A stretch of DNA of 64,000 nucleotides from Scenedesmus sp. ARA3 (Eukaryota; Chlorophyta; Chlorophyceae; Sphaeropleales; Scenedesmaceae): assembly GCA_004335835.1 (NCBI GenBank), contig RWJK01001796.1:62001-126000 (forward strand). The letters run 5' to 3'. The notes under the pieces are model-generated. The model was not told the DNA's origin. It made no database searches and was given only the letters and a program-made list of their open reading frames with translations. Of the stretch, positions 45,704-57,346 are shown in pieces; position 1 is the stretch's first letter; every line of letters starts with the position of its first letter. The position numbers and the translations under genes were made by a program.

Positions 45704-48700
45704 CCAGTTGCGCTGCAGCGGCATACGCTGCAAGCTTGCCTGGCCAGCAGTATGCCTACTCGGCGGGCGCTGCGCAGCTGGGAGGCGGGGGGATGGGACC
45801 ACTGCAAGGGCTAGCACAGCAGCAGCAGCAGCAGCAGTTAAGCCAGGCTTCAGCGCCTGTGAGCAGGATGCACAGCCCGCTTGAAGCAGCTGTCAGCCCC
45901 GCAGCAGCAGTATCGGCCCCTGTCGGCAGCGCCGACGCAGCAGCAGCTGCTGCTTCTTCCAGCAGTAATCCGCTTGCGGGGCAGCTGACAAGCGCGCAGC
46001 GCGCAGCCGCCGCCAGCCACATCCGCAGCATGCTGATGGTGGCGGCAGCAGCGGGCGAGTCCAGCCGGCCAGTCATGGCGCGCGCGCTGCAGCTGATGCA
46101 GCAGTGCAGCGACTGGCTGCCGCATGCGGCACTGCTGCAGCTCAACAGCCTGAGCTTGAAGCTGATGGGATGCCAGCCGTGTGAGCTTCCGGAGGATGTA
46201 AGGGAGCAGCTGATTGCTGCAGTGGTGAATGGAAGCATGCCGGAGGCTTTCCTGCGGCCCGGCTGCTCGCTGCTTACACTGGACTATGCCAGTGCCAGCA
46301 GTGGAAGTGGGATTGAGGCGCAAGGGAGTGGGGATGCTGCGGGCGCGCTGCAGCGGCTGTGCAGCAGCAGCAGCAGCAGCGGCTGGTTCGCGGGGCAGGA
46401 GGTGCTTGTGCAGCTTGGCGCTACCTTTGCCAAACGCGCGCCAGCTCAGCAGCAGCAGCAGCAGGAGAATGAGGTGGCTGCTGCTGCCGCAGCTGCGCCC
46501 TGCGTTGTGCTCGCCAGCCGTCCTGCAATGTGTCAATCGGAGTGGCAGGGGGCCTGGCTGGCTGTTAGCGTGCATGGCTTGGCTGAGGGGGAGCGCCTGC
46601 AGCTTACTGCCAGGGGTGGTGGGCAGTACTACGATCTAGATGAGGACAGCATCAGCGTTGAGGCATGCGGCGCGCTGCCATCTGCTGCAGATGGCAGCAG
46701 CAGCGGTGGCAGCTGGAGCAGCTGGCTGGGAGCTAGGCTCTCTAACACGAGGGATGATGCCAGGCCAGCAGCAGCAGCAGCAGCAGGGACAGCAGGAGCA
46801 GCAGCTGGGCGGTCTGTGTTGGTGTGGTGCAAGCTCGCTGAGCAGCCGCGGCAGGGGCCGCTGCGGCTTGAGGTGACCTGCAGCAGCAGCGGCGCAAGCG
46901 CCTCAGTGGTGAGTGGCTGTTGCTGGGTGCAGCTGACAAGGCTGCTGTGTGTTTGGTTGTTGCTTGCAGCGTGCAATGCATGCGCTGCTTTATAATTGGG
47001 CAGCACATGGCAGGTCAACAAAGACGATGTGCTGCACTTGCAAAACAGGGATGCTTTGTGAGTAGCCGCTGTGTGATGTGTGTGTGTGTGTGTGGCGTGC
47101 AGCTGCCTGTGTATCACGTTTGCACTTGTCACCTGACGCGCCGCCGTCCTGCCGCATCATCATCATCATGTTGCTTGTGCTGCCTGCAGGTGGTGCTTGT
47201 TGCGCAAGACGCTCGGCTAGTGGCCGAGGTCAACACGGCAGCCGATGCACAACCGCCACCAGCAGCAGCAGCAGCAGCAGACTCCGGCGCTGGTGAGGCC
47301 GCTGACAGTGAGCAGCAGCTGCAAGCTTTGCTGTGGGAGCTTGGGCTGGTGCTGGAGCTCAGGGCTGCGCTGCTGCAGGCATATGAGCGCCACGTCAGCG
47401 CAGCAGCAGCAGCACAGCATGGCCGCAGCAGCGGCAGCTGCAGCTGCGGGTGCTGCTGCGCCGACGGCAGCTGCAGCTGCTGCCGCTTTGCTGCGCGGCA
47501 GCTGCAGCACTACTCCAGCAGCGAGGTGGTGCTGCTGGTGCGCGCGGCGCAGCGGCTGCTGGCAACTGCAGTGAAGGCGGGCTGCGCTGCAACAGCAGCG
47601 GCACTGATGCCAGTGGCAGGGCTTGGCTTGCAGGATCCTGAGCAGCTGCTGGCTGCTGCTGCTGCTGCTGCCGGGGAGTGCTTGGGTGGCGAGTGGCGGG
47701 GTGTGCAGCCGAGCCTGCTGCACCTGGCGGTGGCCTCACAGGATGCGCGCGTGGTGAGTGGCAGTTGGTATGCCGGCTGGTGGGGGCTGGGCTCAGCCTT
47801 GGCCTGGCTGGTAGTGTTGATTATGGTCCTGTGTTCAATGCATGGTGAGGTGAGCTGCAGCAGCGTGTTGGAAGGCTGAGCAGGACAGCGGAATGCAGCG
47901 CATTGCACGGCCATACAGCTGACAAGCTGTGCTTGCCTAGGGAGTGACATGCGCGTGTAGAACGACCTCCTACGCCGCCACATGCTTGGCAGCTGACAAG
48001 CAGGCATATGACCCTGCAGGCACACGTGCGTGCTGCACCCCCTTTGCCGCTTGAATAACACTGTGTGCGCGCGCGTGCTCATCGAGGGTGAATGCGCGTG
48101 CGCACGCGCGCGCGTGGGTGAGCATGCGTGGTCGCTGTGCGCATCTCACGCACTTGTTTCGTGCGGCATCGTGCAGGTGGCGTGGCTGCTGGACTGGGGC
48201 CGCGCAACGGGCTTGAACTGGCTGCAGCATGTGACGGCAGCGCCAGCTGGCCATGGGGCACTGCCTGGGCTGAGCGCTCTGCACCTGTCTGTGCTTGCTG
48301 GAGAGTCGGGCGCAGCGGCAGACATGCTAACAAGTGAGGGGGCCTACGGGTGCAGCTGTGATGCCTGCTTGTTCACGGCTTTATGCTTGCTTGCGCGCGG
48401 GCGGTGTGTGTGATGGCTGGGAGGCGGGGCAGTGCAGACAGCTGACAGGTGAGGGGCCCGGGTGCTGCTGCGGTGCCTGCTTGTTTACGGCTTGAAGAAT
48501 GTGTGCGCGCTGGCGGTGCGTCTGCTCTGTGCGCATGTCAGGTGTGCGGCGCGCTGACATCGACAAAGGCATGCGCATCAGAAGGATGCAGCAGCACCCT
48601 GTTGGTTGGCAGCAGTGCTGACGGCAGTGGCCTGCCGGGCCCGGCATGGCGTATTCAGAATGGCTCCGCTGTGGCTGATTGCTGGGACGTCAGCTGCTCT

Positions 48701-50190
48701 GCTGTCCTGGCTCACATTGTATGTTGGTGCATGCTGAGTGCGTGCCTTAAAACTGCGCCGCTTGCTGCCAGGTGCTGTGTGAAGTGCATGGGAGGTTGCG
48801 CTGTCGCCGGCCACTGACCCACTTAAGTGCTGCTGCAACGTCTGCAGCACTTACTGACACCAGGCCCTGCTTGCTGCTCTGCCGCCTGTCTCTTTGTGCA
48901 GACGTCTCGCCCGCAGCAGCAGCTGCCTGGTTTGGCAAGATCCTTGCATCACCCGCCAACCCAGCAGGCAGCAGCAGCGCTGGCGCTGGCCCCTCCGCAG
49001 CAGCAGCTGCGGACGCCAGCTGGCAGCAGCAGCAGCAGCAGCGCAGCTCAACAGCACTGCCAGGCAGCGCAGCGCACGTCCCTGCCGCTGCTGCAGCACC
49101 CGCGCCGGTGCTGCTGCCGGACGCCTCGCTGCGCTGCTGCGGCCTCACTCCCGCTGTGCTGGCGGCTACCGTGGGCCGTGTGGTGCTGAATGCTGCTGTT
49201 GCTGCCAAGGTGCCTGGTGCTGCTGGCTGGGAGCTTCTGGAGGAGGCTGCTGCTGAGGCTGCTGAGCTGGCAGGGGGCCAGGCGGCGGCTGGTGCTGCTG
49301 CTGAGCTGGCGGGGCAGCAGGAGGAGCAGCTGAAGCCAAAGGTGAGGCCCAGGCGGTGGGGGTAGTGACAAGTTTGTGCTGCTGCTGAGCTGGCGGGGGG
49401 GAGGGTTGCTGCTGAGCTGGCAGGGGGGCCCTGTGCTGCTGCTGAGCTGGCAGGGGGCAATGAGCTGGGCGGTGCTGCTGAGCTGGCAGCGGGTAGCGGG
49501 GTGGTTAGTGCTGGTGCTGAGCTGGCAGGGCAGCAGGAGGAGCAGCTGAAGCCCAAGGTGAGCGCAACAGAGTGGCGTTGTGCGCTTGGTTGCCACGCAG
49601 AACATCAATCTGTGGCATGCAGTGCTGCGCTCGCTCTGTGCACGCGCATGTGCGTGTACTTCTTTTGCCACACGCTCGACAGTATATCGCTGGTGCTGTT
49701 TCCTCCCTGCGCAAGGCCTAGCAGCCAGCTGCTCACTTGTGCTGCGTCGTTTGCTTCCACACAAAGAAAATCTCCGGACTAAACCTTGCCCTTGCTGTCA
49801 TTGCTGCGCGCGCCTGTTTTGCCGTTCCAGCCGTATGTGCGGGGCGGTCCTCCCGGTGACGCCGAGCAGCAGCTGTGCCCGGTCTGCCAGCTGCCGCTGA
49901 CCTCGTTCAACCGCCAGTGGCACCAGCACCACAGCCCTGCGCACATGGCGCTGCCAGCTGAAGATGCAGCAGCAGCAGCACGCGCCTTTGACGGCGTGAT
50001 GCAGCCAGCTGCCGGCAGCAGCAAGGAGCAGCAGCAAGCTGCGGCAGCAGCAGCAGCGCAAGATGACACGCAGCAGCCGGCAGTGGCAGGCGTGCCGCTG
50101 CAGCTGCTGGCTGCGCTGGTGGCGGGGCTGCTGCTGCTGGGCCTGCTGTCCAGTGCATTCAGCCGGCTGCTTGAGCCTGGCAAGCACTGA
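42802..50190 (+). CDS. Long SBP-box transcription factor with ankyrin-like region and C-terminal membrane segment (CRR1/SPL1/SPL7-like)
   Basis: DNA-binding regulator predicted to recognise GTAC cores. Seven exons: 42802-43155, 43431-43531, 43791-46908, 47190-47753, 48177-48333, 48902-49341 and 49831-50190, giving 1,697 residues. After MEWEASEYKWD, the SBP domain (about 91-168) has both zinc sites intact: C-x4-C, VCPQH, then FCQQCGKFHELSQFD and HSC; a basic HNALRRR follows. The region to about 880 is Gln/Ala low complexity. At about 890-1010 a block typical of long SPLs includes LPEDVREQLIAAV and FLRPGCSLLTLDY. An eight-cysteine cluster (SCSCGCCCADGSCSCC) sits near 1275-1292, then ankyrin-like ALHLSVLAGESGAAADML, CPVC with four nearby His at about 1594-1616, and a hydrophobic helix near 1667-1690. 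Chlamydomonas CRR1, the copper regulator, has the same class of parts. A copper role is inference. I saw no nearby TGTAA. Confidence 0.92.
48334..48520 (+). repeat. Duplicated SBP exon-5 end and intron start
   Basis: The block from the exon 5 donor (GTGAGGGGCC, then GGTGCAGCTGTGATGCCTGC and TTGTTCACGGCTT) recurs at about 48437-48520 with small changes. Confidence 0.75.
49250..49560 (+). repeat. SBP exon-6 end: AELAG repeat and duplicated donor
   Basis: GCTGCTGAGCTGGCAGG units occur inside the exon (EAAELAGG...AAELAGQQ) and continue into the intron. The full end, ELAGQQEEQLKPK plus donor, is at 49305-49347 and again at 49517-49563. If the second donor were used, about 70 codons would be added in a Gly-rich frame. 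Confidence 0.8.
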
Positions 50191-50395
50191 GGTCAGTTGT
50201 GAGGCTTCGAGGCTGTTGTAGGCCTGAAACAGCAATGCTGCTTGCCAGGGTTGTGTGTGATGAGTTGCTGCTGCGTGCAGCCGAGGTGTTGCGGGGGAGG
50301 GGGGGGTATGTGTGCTGGAGCCTGACAGGCGCTGAGCGCAGGTGCGAGGCTGTGCATGCAGCCGGCTGCTTGAGCCTGGGAAGCACTGAGTTTCA
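50158..50395 (+). repeat. Copy of SBP stop-codon region
   Basis: CAGCCGGCTGCTTGAGCCTG followed by an AAGCACTGA-containing piece at 50160-50190 recurs at 50358-50391 in the 3' flank, showing that segment duplication is not limited to splice junctions. Confidence 0.85.
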
Positions 50396-53300
50396 GGTGC
50401 TGACACAGCCTGGCTGCGATGCAGGCAGGAGCCGGCAGTTGTGCATGCCGGTTTTTTTCCGTCGAAGAATGACTGTTGCGCCTGTTGTGCCAGGGCGTGG
50501 GATTGCCGCAGCTGCTGCTGTTGTGCGCGTGCTTGGTGTACCTTTGTGGCAGCAGTGCGTTCATGGGTCTTGGTTGAAGGCTGATGGATTGGTTTGTCGC
50601 TGAAACTTGCGCGCAGCGCGGCATGCGTGTACAACATGCTGCGTGCACCGGCATGGCAGCAGCGCGTTTGTGGGACATGGTTGTGGGCTAATCGACGGCT
50701 CGGCACTTGAGTTTGCATGAAGCGCGGCATGCGTTTATAACATGCAGCATGCACATGTCTGTGGCCGCAGGCTGCTGTTACTTTGTGGTGAAGATGACGC
50801 GCCTATGCAGGGGTACTACAAGGGTCGACACGAATACATGTGTGTGCCCTTGTTTGCATTTACTGTGCTGGCCTGCATGCTATACATGCTGGGGGCTGAC
50901 AGCCACCAAGGTCCTTGGCATGCGCCGGTGTTGCTTGAGGGCTGGATAAGCTGCTGTGATGTGCGCATGCATGCAGTGTTACAGATGCAACAATGCAGGC
51001 ATGGGGTTGTCTTGGGGTTGCGCGGTGGGCGCCCCTGCGTTGGCTGCACAACCGAAGCGCCTATGATTGCGACGGGGAGTGCGTGTTGGGGAGAGCCTGG
51101 CGGTTGCTGCTCTGCTTGGATGCGTGCATTTGTGTTGCTGCCTGCCTAGTTGCCGGGTATGCAGTTGCTATGCAAGATCGTGCGCCATGGCCGCCGCTGC
51201 ACTGACCTTACCTCGTCGCTCAAACTCTGTTACATCATGTGTGTGCAGTGTGTTTGAAGGAAGATACAATTTACCTCACTATTGTGTGTGAAAAAGATTG
51301 TGGATGGGACTTGCCATCGCCTGGCGCAAAGCCTCCAGTGTGTGCGGTGTATATCTGAATGTGTATCTGAGTTGGCTGGGGTGCGGCCAGTGTTAGATGT
51401 GCAAGGCGTTGTACTTGATGCGGTTGCGCCAGAGCTCTGTCGACACAGCACAAGGGGTTGACGCTGTGGCTGTTGCTGCTGAAGCAATGCATGTATGTGT
51501 TTCCGAGACCGCAAGCCAGGCAGAATGCAGCGCCTAGTGGCTGAGAGCTTCGCACCAATGGGCTGACATCAGCGCTTGTGGCTTGAATGTACATGGAGTA
51601 ACAGGATTGGCAAGCAGCGTGCATGCGCAAACCCTAGGCGCGCGTGCGCCCTGTTGTGTGCTTGACAACGCATCTGCCATGCTTCGTACTGGTGGCATAC
51701 CTGCGCGGCAGCTGAATGAATTTGGCCGTTGCGCTGATTGCGGATCGGTGTGATAAAACTCTTTACAGTGTTGCGCGACAGTCACTTGAAGCTTGCGGTA
51801 CGGGCTAACTATCTATGTCTATCAGTATGCACATTACGGCCGGACTTGTTGGAGGATTTATTGACTGGTGCATATCCTGTAGTTTGTGCACACTCAAGCC
51901 AGACACAGTCGTTGCTAGGTGGGTCCAGCTTTGACGGCTGCTGCTGCCACAGGTGCTCTGCGGTGCAATGTGTCGGATGCGCTTGTGCTACCGCATGCGT
52001 CAGGCATGTGTGCTTGACTTGGCAGGTGTGCTGACGCAGCTGCATGCGGAAGCTTTGCGTTGGCCCAGCAATGAATCATATACTTTTTGTTTTAAGAAAC
52101 CCTGCAATGCTGCTGATTGCTGTCCTCTGCGTGAAGAACAGTGCAAGTGTCAGTGTTGATAGGCATTGCAGCAGCCATGCTGTTTCCTCTCAGAGCAGTT
52201 GCATGGCAAGGCGCGTGAGGTGTTCTGTCTGTCAAATCTTCAATCGCACGTGTTGTGAATGATCACATAGTGTTGTCATCAATGTTGAAACAGCGCAGCT
52301 GATTGGCGGCCTCTAGGCTTGAAAGCTAGCGTGCTTCAGAAGGTGTTGGGCCTTGGCACGTACTCTGGTTGCGAAACGCTGAACAGCTGTGAACGGCTGA
52401 CTTTAGTTTGCGCTTGGCGGGGGCGGTGTGGAAACGGCAGCACAGCTGCACTGTACGGTGCTGCATGCAGCAGGCATGCAGCGAATGCACTTCTCAGGAG
52501 TGCACACACTTGATGCACAGTCAAGCATATTTTTTGACTCCAGGGGAGGAGCGTGTGTTGCGCGTGAGCTTCTCGGGGCATCTAGGCTTCATCGGATACA
52601 GCTGTGCATGAACCATATTATTTGTGCGTGAAGTGCTACTCTTGCATGTTTTGCAGCATTGTTGCTTGTTTGCCTGCACTTGTGGCACGTGGTACAAGAA
52701 GCAGGCACTACTTTGTGCAGCTGTGGTCGGAGCTGCCCACCTTCACCGACTGGCTGTTTTGTGTCTGGCTGCTACAGGTTTCTGGCAGCAGCAGGCGCTG
52801 CTTCTCCTGTGGTGTGATACTGCGCACTAGGGATCTGAGCACCTCAACAGCCTATGCTGTTTGCATATTATTCAATCAAAGCTTGCATGCGCTGCCAAGC
52901 ACAGTAGCGCTGCCTGGGCTGGCGGCAATGGGTGTGTTTTGAGCTTTGCGTGTGCGCGCATCCCGCGCGGTGCGCGTGGGTGCCTGTGGAGGAGGCTGCG
53001 TGGCGGCTCCTGTAACCCTGTGCACCTGATTTGCTGTGCGCTGCAGGTGTTGTGAACTGCGCAGCGCTGCACACTCAGCGTAGCTACAGTCGCCTGTGTG
53101 TTGTGGCACGTGAAAAGAGCCATGCGATGAGGGCATGCCAGCAAAGCAGGGCTTGAAGCCGCTGCACATGTTGCTGCATAAGAGAGCTATGCAATGCTAC
53201 TTTAGGTTGGAGAGCATGCCTGCATGCCTGGTTTTCCAGGCACTACCGTTGACTGAATGGTTGCAATGTCAATGGGATGCTTGCAAGAAGGCTAGCGATA

Positions 53301-56300
53301 CATCCTACTTGGTTGTTCTTAGAAGGGTTGCATGTGGATGCATGCAAGCAGGATAGCAATACTGCTGACGAGGCCCTCGGATTCCGACACATCAGGGTTG
53401 TGTGCCGCGCAATGCAAGTGCCCAAATGGGTGCTGTGCTGCTGACAGGTTGGTAGAAGCTAAGCGCAGGCTTCTCCGCGGGTGTCGGGTATATGCTGCTG
53501 CCAAACCAGGCGTGGTCCGGAAGTGCTAGCGTCTTGTTAGGCGGCGGCGCTACACTGCCTTGTGCCGACATGGTCGCAGGTGCTGCTTCCAATGGTTTAT
53601 CTCAGCTAGTTACATATCTTGTGTGCATTACTGCATATCTTGCTTAGTATGTGTATTCTAAGGCACCCAGGCCTTGTTGCTGGCAGAGAGTTTGCGTTGT
53701 TGTGTTTGGGCTGTCCTTCAGTGGGATTGAGCTGCTGAATGCAAGTTTGTTTGCTGTGCTTGTGCCCAGGTGCACACTGTGTGGCGCCATGCAAGCAACA
53801 GACATTGGCAGTTGCAGCGGCAATATCTTTGGCACTTGTCCTGCATGTTATGCTGCTCATATGTTGACATTACCGTATTGTGACTGACACACATCAGCCG
53901 CGGTGCTGTGTCTCGTTGCTGACAACAGAGGTGGGAGGTGGGAGGCTGTTATGCAATGTATATTTTGCTGGCTGCTACATGCATTGCTTACCATCATGGT
54001 ACCATATGTTACTCAGCGACTGTTTATGCTAATCACTGTGGGTGCTTGCAAGCGCTGTGGAGCAGCGCGCCCTGTTGCTTTGGCAGGGCGTATGAATCAC
54101 AGCGATGCCGTCTGTGTAACATTACCGGTATGATGATGGACTGTTTGGCTGAGCCGCCTTAGCTGCAGTGCCAGGCCTGCTGTTTGGTACAATGGTGGTG
54201 AAGTGGAGGCAGTCTAATGTTTTACCGTACCGCTTGAAGGATGCGGTTGTGCACCATCAGACCGTTGCACTCCGCCGAATGAGCAGCGTGCCAGCAAGGA
54301 GGCCATGGGCGGTGTTCACAGAGAGTTTGCATATAGCATGAAAGCAAGGAAGTATCCTGGTGTGTCAATGCACCGCATTGCGGCTTTCAAATGCCCGTAG
54401 CTTGATCTTTGTCAGCATGTTACCAACAGAGCCATAGGCAAAGCAGGCAGCAGACCCCTGCAGCATGCAGCGCGTGCAGTCGGCTGCAATGCCCCACTGC
54501 TGTGTACAGCACACTGCGCAAGCTCTGGCAGCGCAGCAGACACAAAATGCAGGCTGCGCAACATCATGAAACATCGTCATCATGCTACCTATGAAGCCAT
54601 AGCCTATGCTGAGCATCAACTCCATGTCAGCACTGAATGCAGGCTGCGCCTGGCATTATGCCGCTGCCAGTGCATGGTGATGCTGTTCAGGTGCCACACG
54701 GTACACACCCACCTCACACTGGACACCAGCTCAACTGGCGCCTGCAGAACTGCCAACCGCAGCATTCAACACAACCTGTTAGGCGGAATACAATGGCCTG
54801 TTGGCAGACATGTGACAGCAGTCAGTGGCAATCTAGCTGTAGCATCATTGCAGTCGCTTCTCAGCAGCTGATGCCACTGCCGCGCTGCTGCATTGAGAGT
54901 CGCAAGGTGAACAAACAGCAACAGCGCAACTTCAGCAGCCGCAGCAACCCCACCGCAAGTGGCACACTGCAGCAAACCGCTGCAAGGCGCCGGCAGCTTG
55001 AGCGAACGCTCGCCCTGGTTTCAACTCGTCAACATGCTGATACCAACTTTTGCAAACAATACCAACTGCCAAGCAGATCAACTTCAACCCTCTACAGTGA
55101 CTGTGTGGCACAATCTGCACAACACACCAAGGAGCGGGGGTGGTATGATACAAGAGGGCTGTTGCAAGGGGCAGAAGGTGCGCCACACTGCAGACAGCGC
55201 AGAAAAGCGATGCGGCAAGGCTATGCAGCAAAGCAATGACATAGCAGTAGTACAATGGTGTAGGCTGCGTGCTTCTGCTTCTGTGAGCATGGCAATGCGG
55301 CGCCATCCATGGCATTTCATGTTGTCAATGGTTGGTGCACATGCCAGCGTAGGTGCAAGCAAGCTCGAGCGTACCCATATCCCCGCCAATCTATAGAGTG
55401 CACATACCCGCCAACCTAAATCACAGAGCTCACAAGAAAACACTCTGCTTTAGTGACATGTGAGTGAACAGTAAGCAACCATAAGCGCCCAACACCACAC
55501 AGTAGCAATGCAACACAATCCTGTGGGTGTTGTACATGCTGCATGTAGATTGGGCAACTGATGTTGCGAGCAAACCACTGACACACACTGTCGCTAGCCT
55601 GCTTGCATGCATTTGAAGCACTAACGCTGTCAACCCTTGCACACACACAACGCAATGCTGTACACCCGTACTGTACACACACCCATCCTGGCTGCTGCAT
55701 TAAGCAATGGCGCTGATGCATTAAGCAATGGCGCTGATGCATGCACACCTGCTTCTACAGCCCGTGCTTGCAAGCGACTTGCAAGCAACTGACAAGCAAA
55801 TGACAGCCCTGATGATGCACCCATGTTCATCATGATGCACATACATAGGGCATGCTGCAAAACAGGAGGCCTCCTAGGAATGTTGTACACACCTCTGCCT
55901 GACCAGACGGCGCAATGCAGCCGCACATATTACACAGCGCGCACAATGCGCACTGCATGGCTGCTAAACTCATCCTCGCAGCAATATATGCAGCAGGTGC
56001 ATCTCCTTATGCAAGACCAAGCACGCAACAATGACAAATGCAATCCCAACGCTGCTTTTGAAGAAACCTGTGCATCTGTATCTGCCGCAGCAGCAGCAGC
56101 AGAAGGTGAATGGTCGCACTGTACCACAACAACTGGCAGTGGTCGAATGATACTCCTTACTGCCTTCTTCAGGCATTGCTGAATGCAGCAACAAAGATAG
56201 CCCTCCCTTCCGGCACAACCAAGACGTTGTGCCGGTCAGGCACTCAAAGCGACTGAACATGCAGTGCAGCAGCCAGGGCACGCTGCAATACAGTCTGACG

Positions 56301-56564
56301 CCTGAATACAGCACACACATACGCTGCAAACGTCAATCAACTCCCTACACACCTGTCAGCTGATAGGAGCAATTACCGCAACCCACAAGCAACCGGCCCT
56401 AGCAGTAACACACACACACTGCCATATGCTCTCCCACCACTGGCCTCAACTAGCTGCTGCTGGCAACCAGCCTGCAGTGACACAAACCTCCCTTATACTG
56501 AACCCGTTGACAGACCCAGCAGCTCAACTGCAGCAGCGTCGATCACACATAATGGACACCTAAC
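50191..56564. other. Long stretch without recognisable gene
   Basis: 6.4 kb between convergent SBP and DGAT2. The plus strand is TG-rich up to about 54300 and CA-rich after it. This polarity fits downstream or 3'UTR sequence of SBP on the left and of DGAT2 on the right. All open frames are under about 200 codons, Cys/Ala/His-biased and without family resemblance or convincing splice chains. A near-duplicate with ACAACATGC and GCGCGGCATGCG occurs at about 50610-50750. A small unrecognised gene cannot be excluded. Confidence 0.45.
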
Positions 56565-56569
56565 TTACA
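56565..56569 (-). terminator. TGTAA poly(A) signal of DGAT2
   Basis: TTACA on the plus strand, TGTAA on the coding strand, 66 bases after the DGAT2 stop. Confidence 0.65.
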
Positions 56570-56634
56570 CTCCCTCAAAACCACCCCTCAGCGCCTGTTG
56601 CTGCAGGCGCAAGCAATGCGCGTTGTGTGTGAGG

Positions 56635-57315
56635 TCAGCCCACAATGGTGATGTCCCCTTTGCGGTTGGGAGCCAGACGGTCCTTCCAGGCATCAAACAG
56701 CTCCTGCAGCGCTGCAGCACACAAGCAGCAGCAGCAGTAGCAGCACGGCAACATATGTATTTAGTTTTCAGGTGGCGCAGCACACACATGCAGTGGGTTT
56801 GCCGTTGGACACCAGGGCTGAGTCTTCAAACTCACCCCATATCATTCATATGCATGCAGGGCTGCGTGCAAAACAGCAAGGATACCCAGGGAATGCCTGC
56901 CCTTTGCACCAAATTGCACTGCGCAGTGCCGCATCTGTGCCGTACCTGGCATGCATCGCTGTCTCCTGTCAGAACAACCACAACGGGCCTTGGAACATGC
57001 ACGCCTGCAGCACCACGCCGCGCTCCTCACCTGTGCCGTACCTGGCATGCAGCGCTGTTAGTTGTCAAAACAAACAGCAAAGGACCCCCAAAAGATGCAT
57101 CTCACCACACACCGCGCCCCACCTGTGCAGTACTTGGCATGCAGCGCGTCAACCGCAGCCTCAAACTCCGCAGGCGCCACTGCCTTTGGGTCCATGGCCG
57201 CCACCGGGATGGGCGCACCCACCACTGTGGTCAGCGGGGCCCTGAAGGGCAGCAGGCCCCAGTCGGCAAAGACGCCGCTGCCCTTGAACAGAGGCTGGCT
57301 GGTGCCCCAGTACCT

Positions 57316-57346
<31 letters not shown>

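Noticed and set aside
46909..46995. Extension of the SBP reading frame past 46908
   Set aside because: The frame reaches a stop soon after a GTGAGTGG donor. The next exon at 47190 restores phase and resumes homologous sequence.
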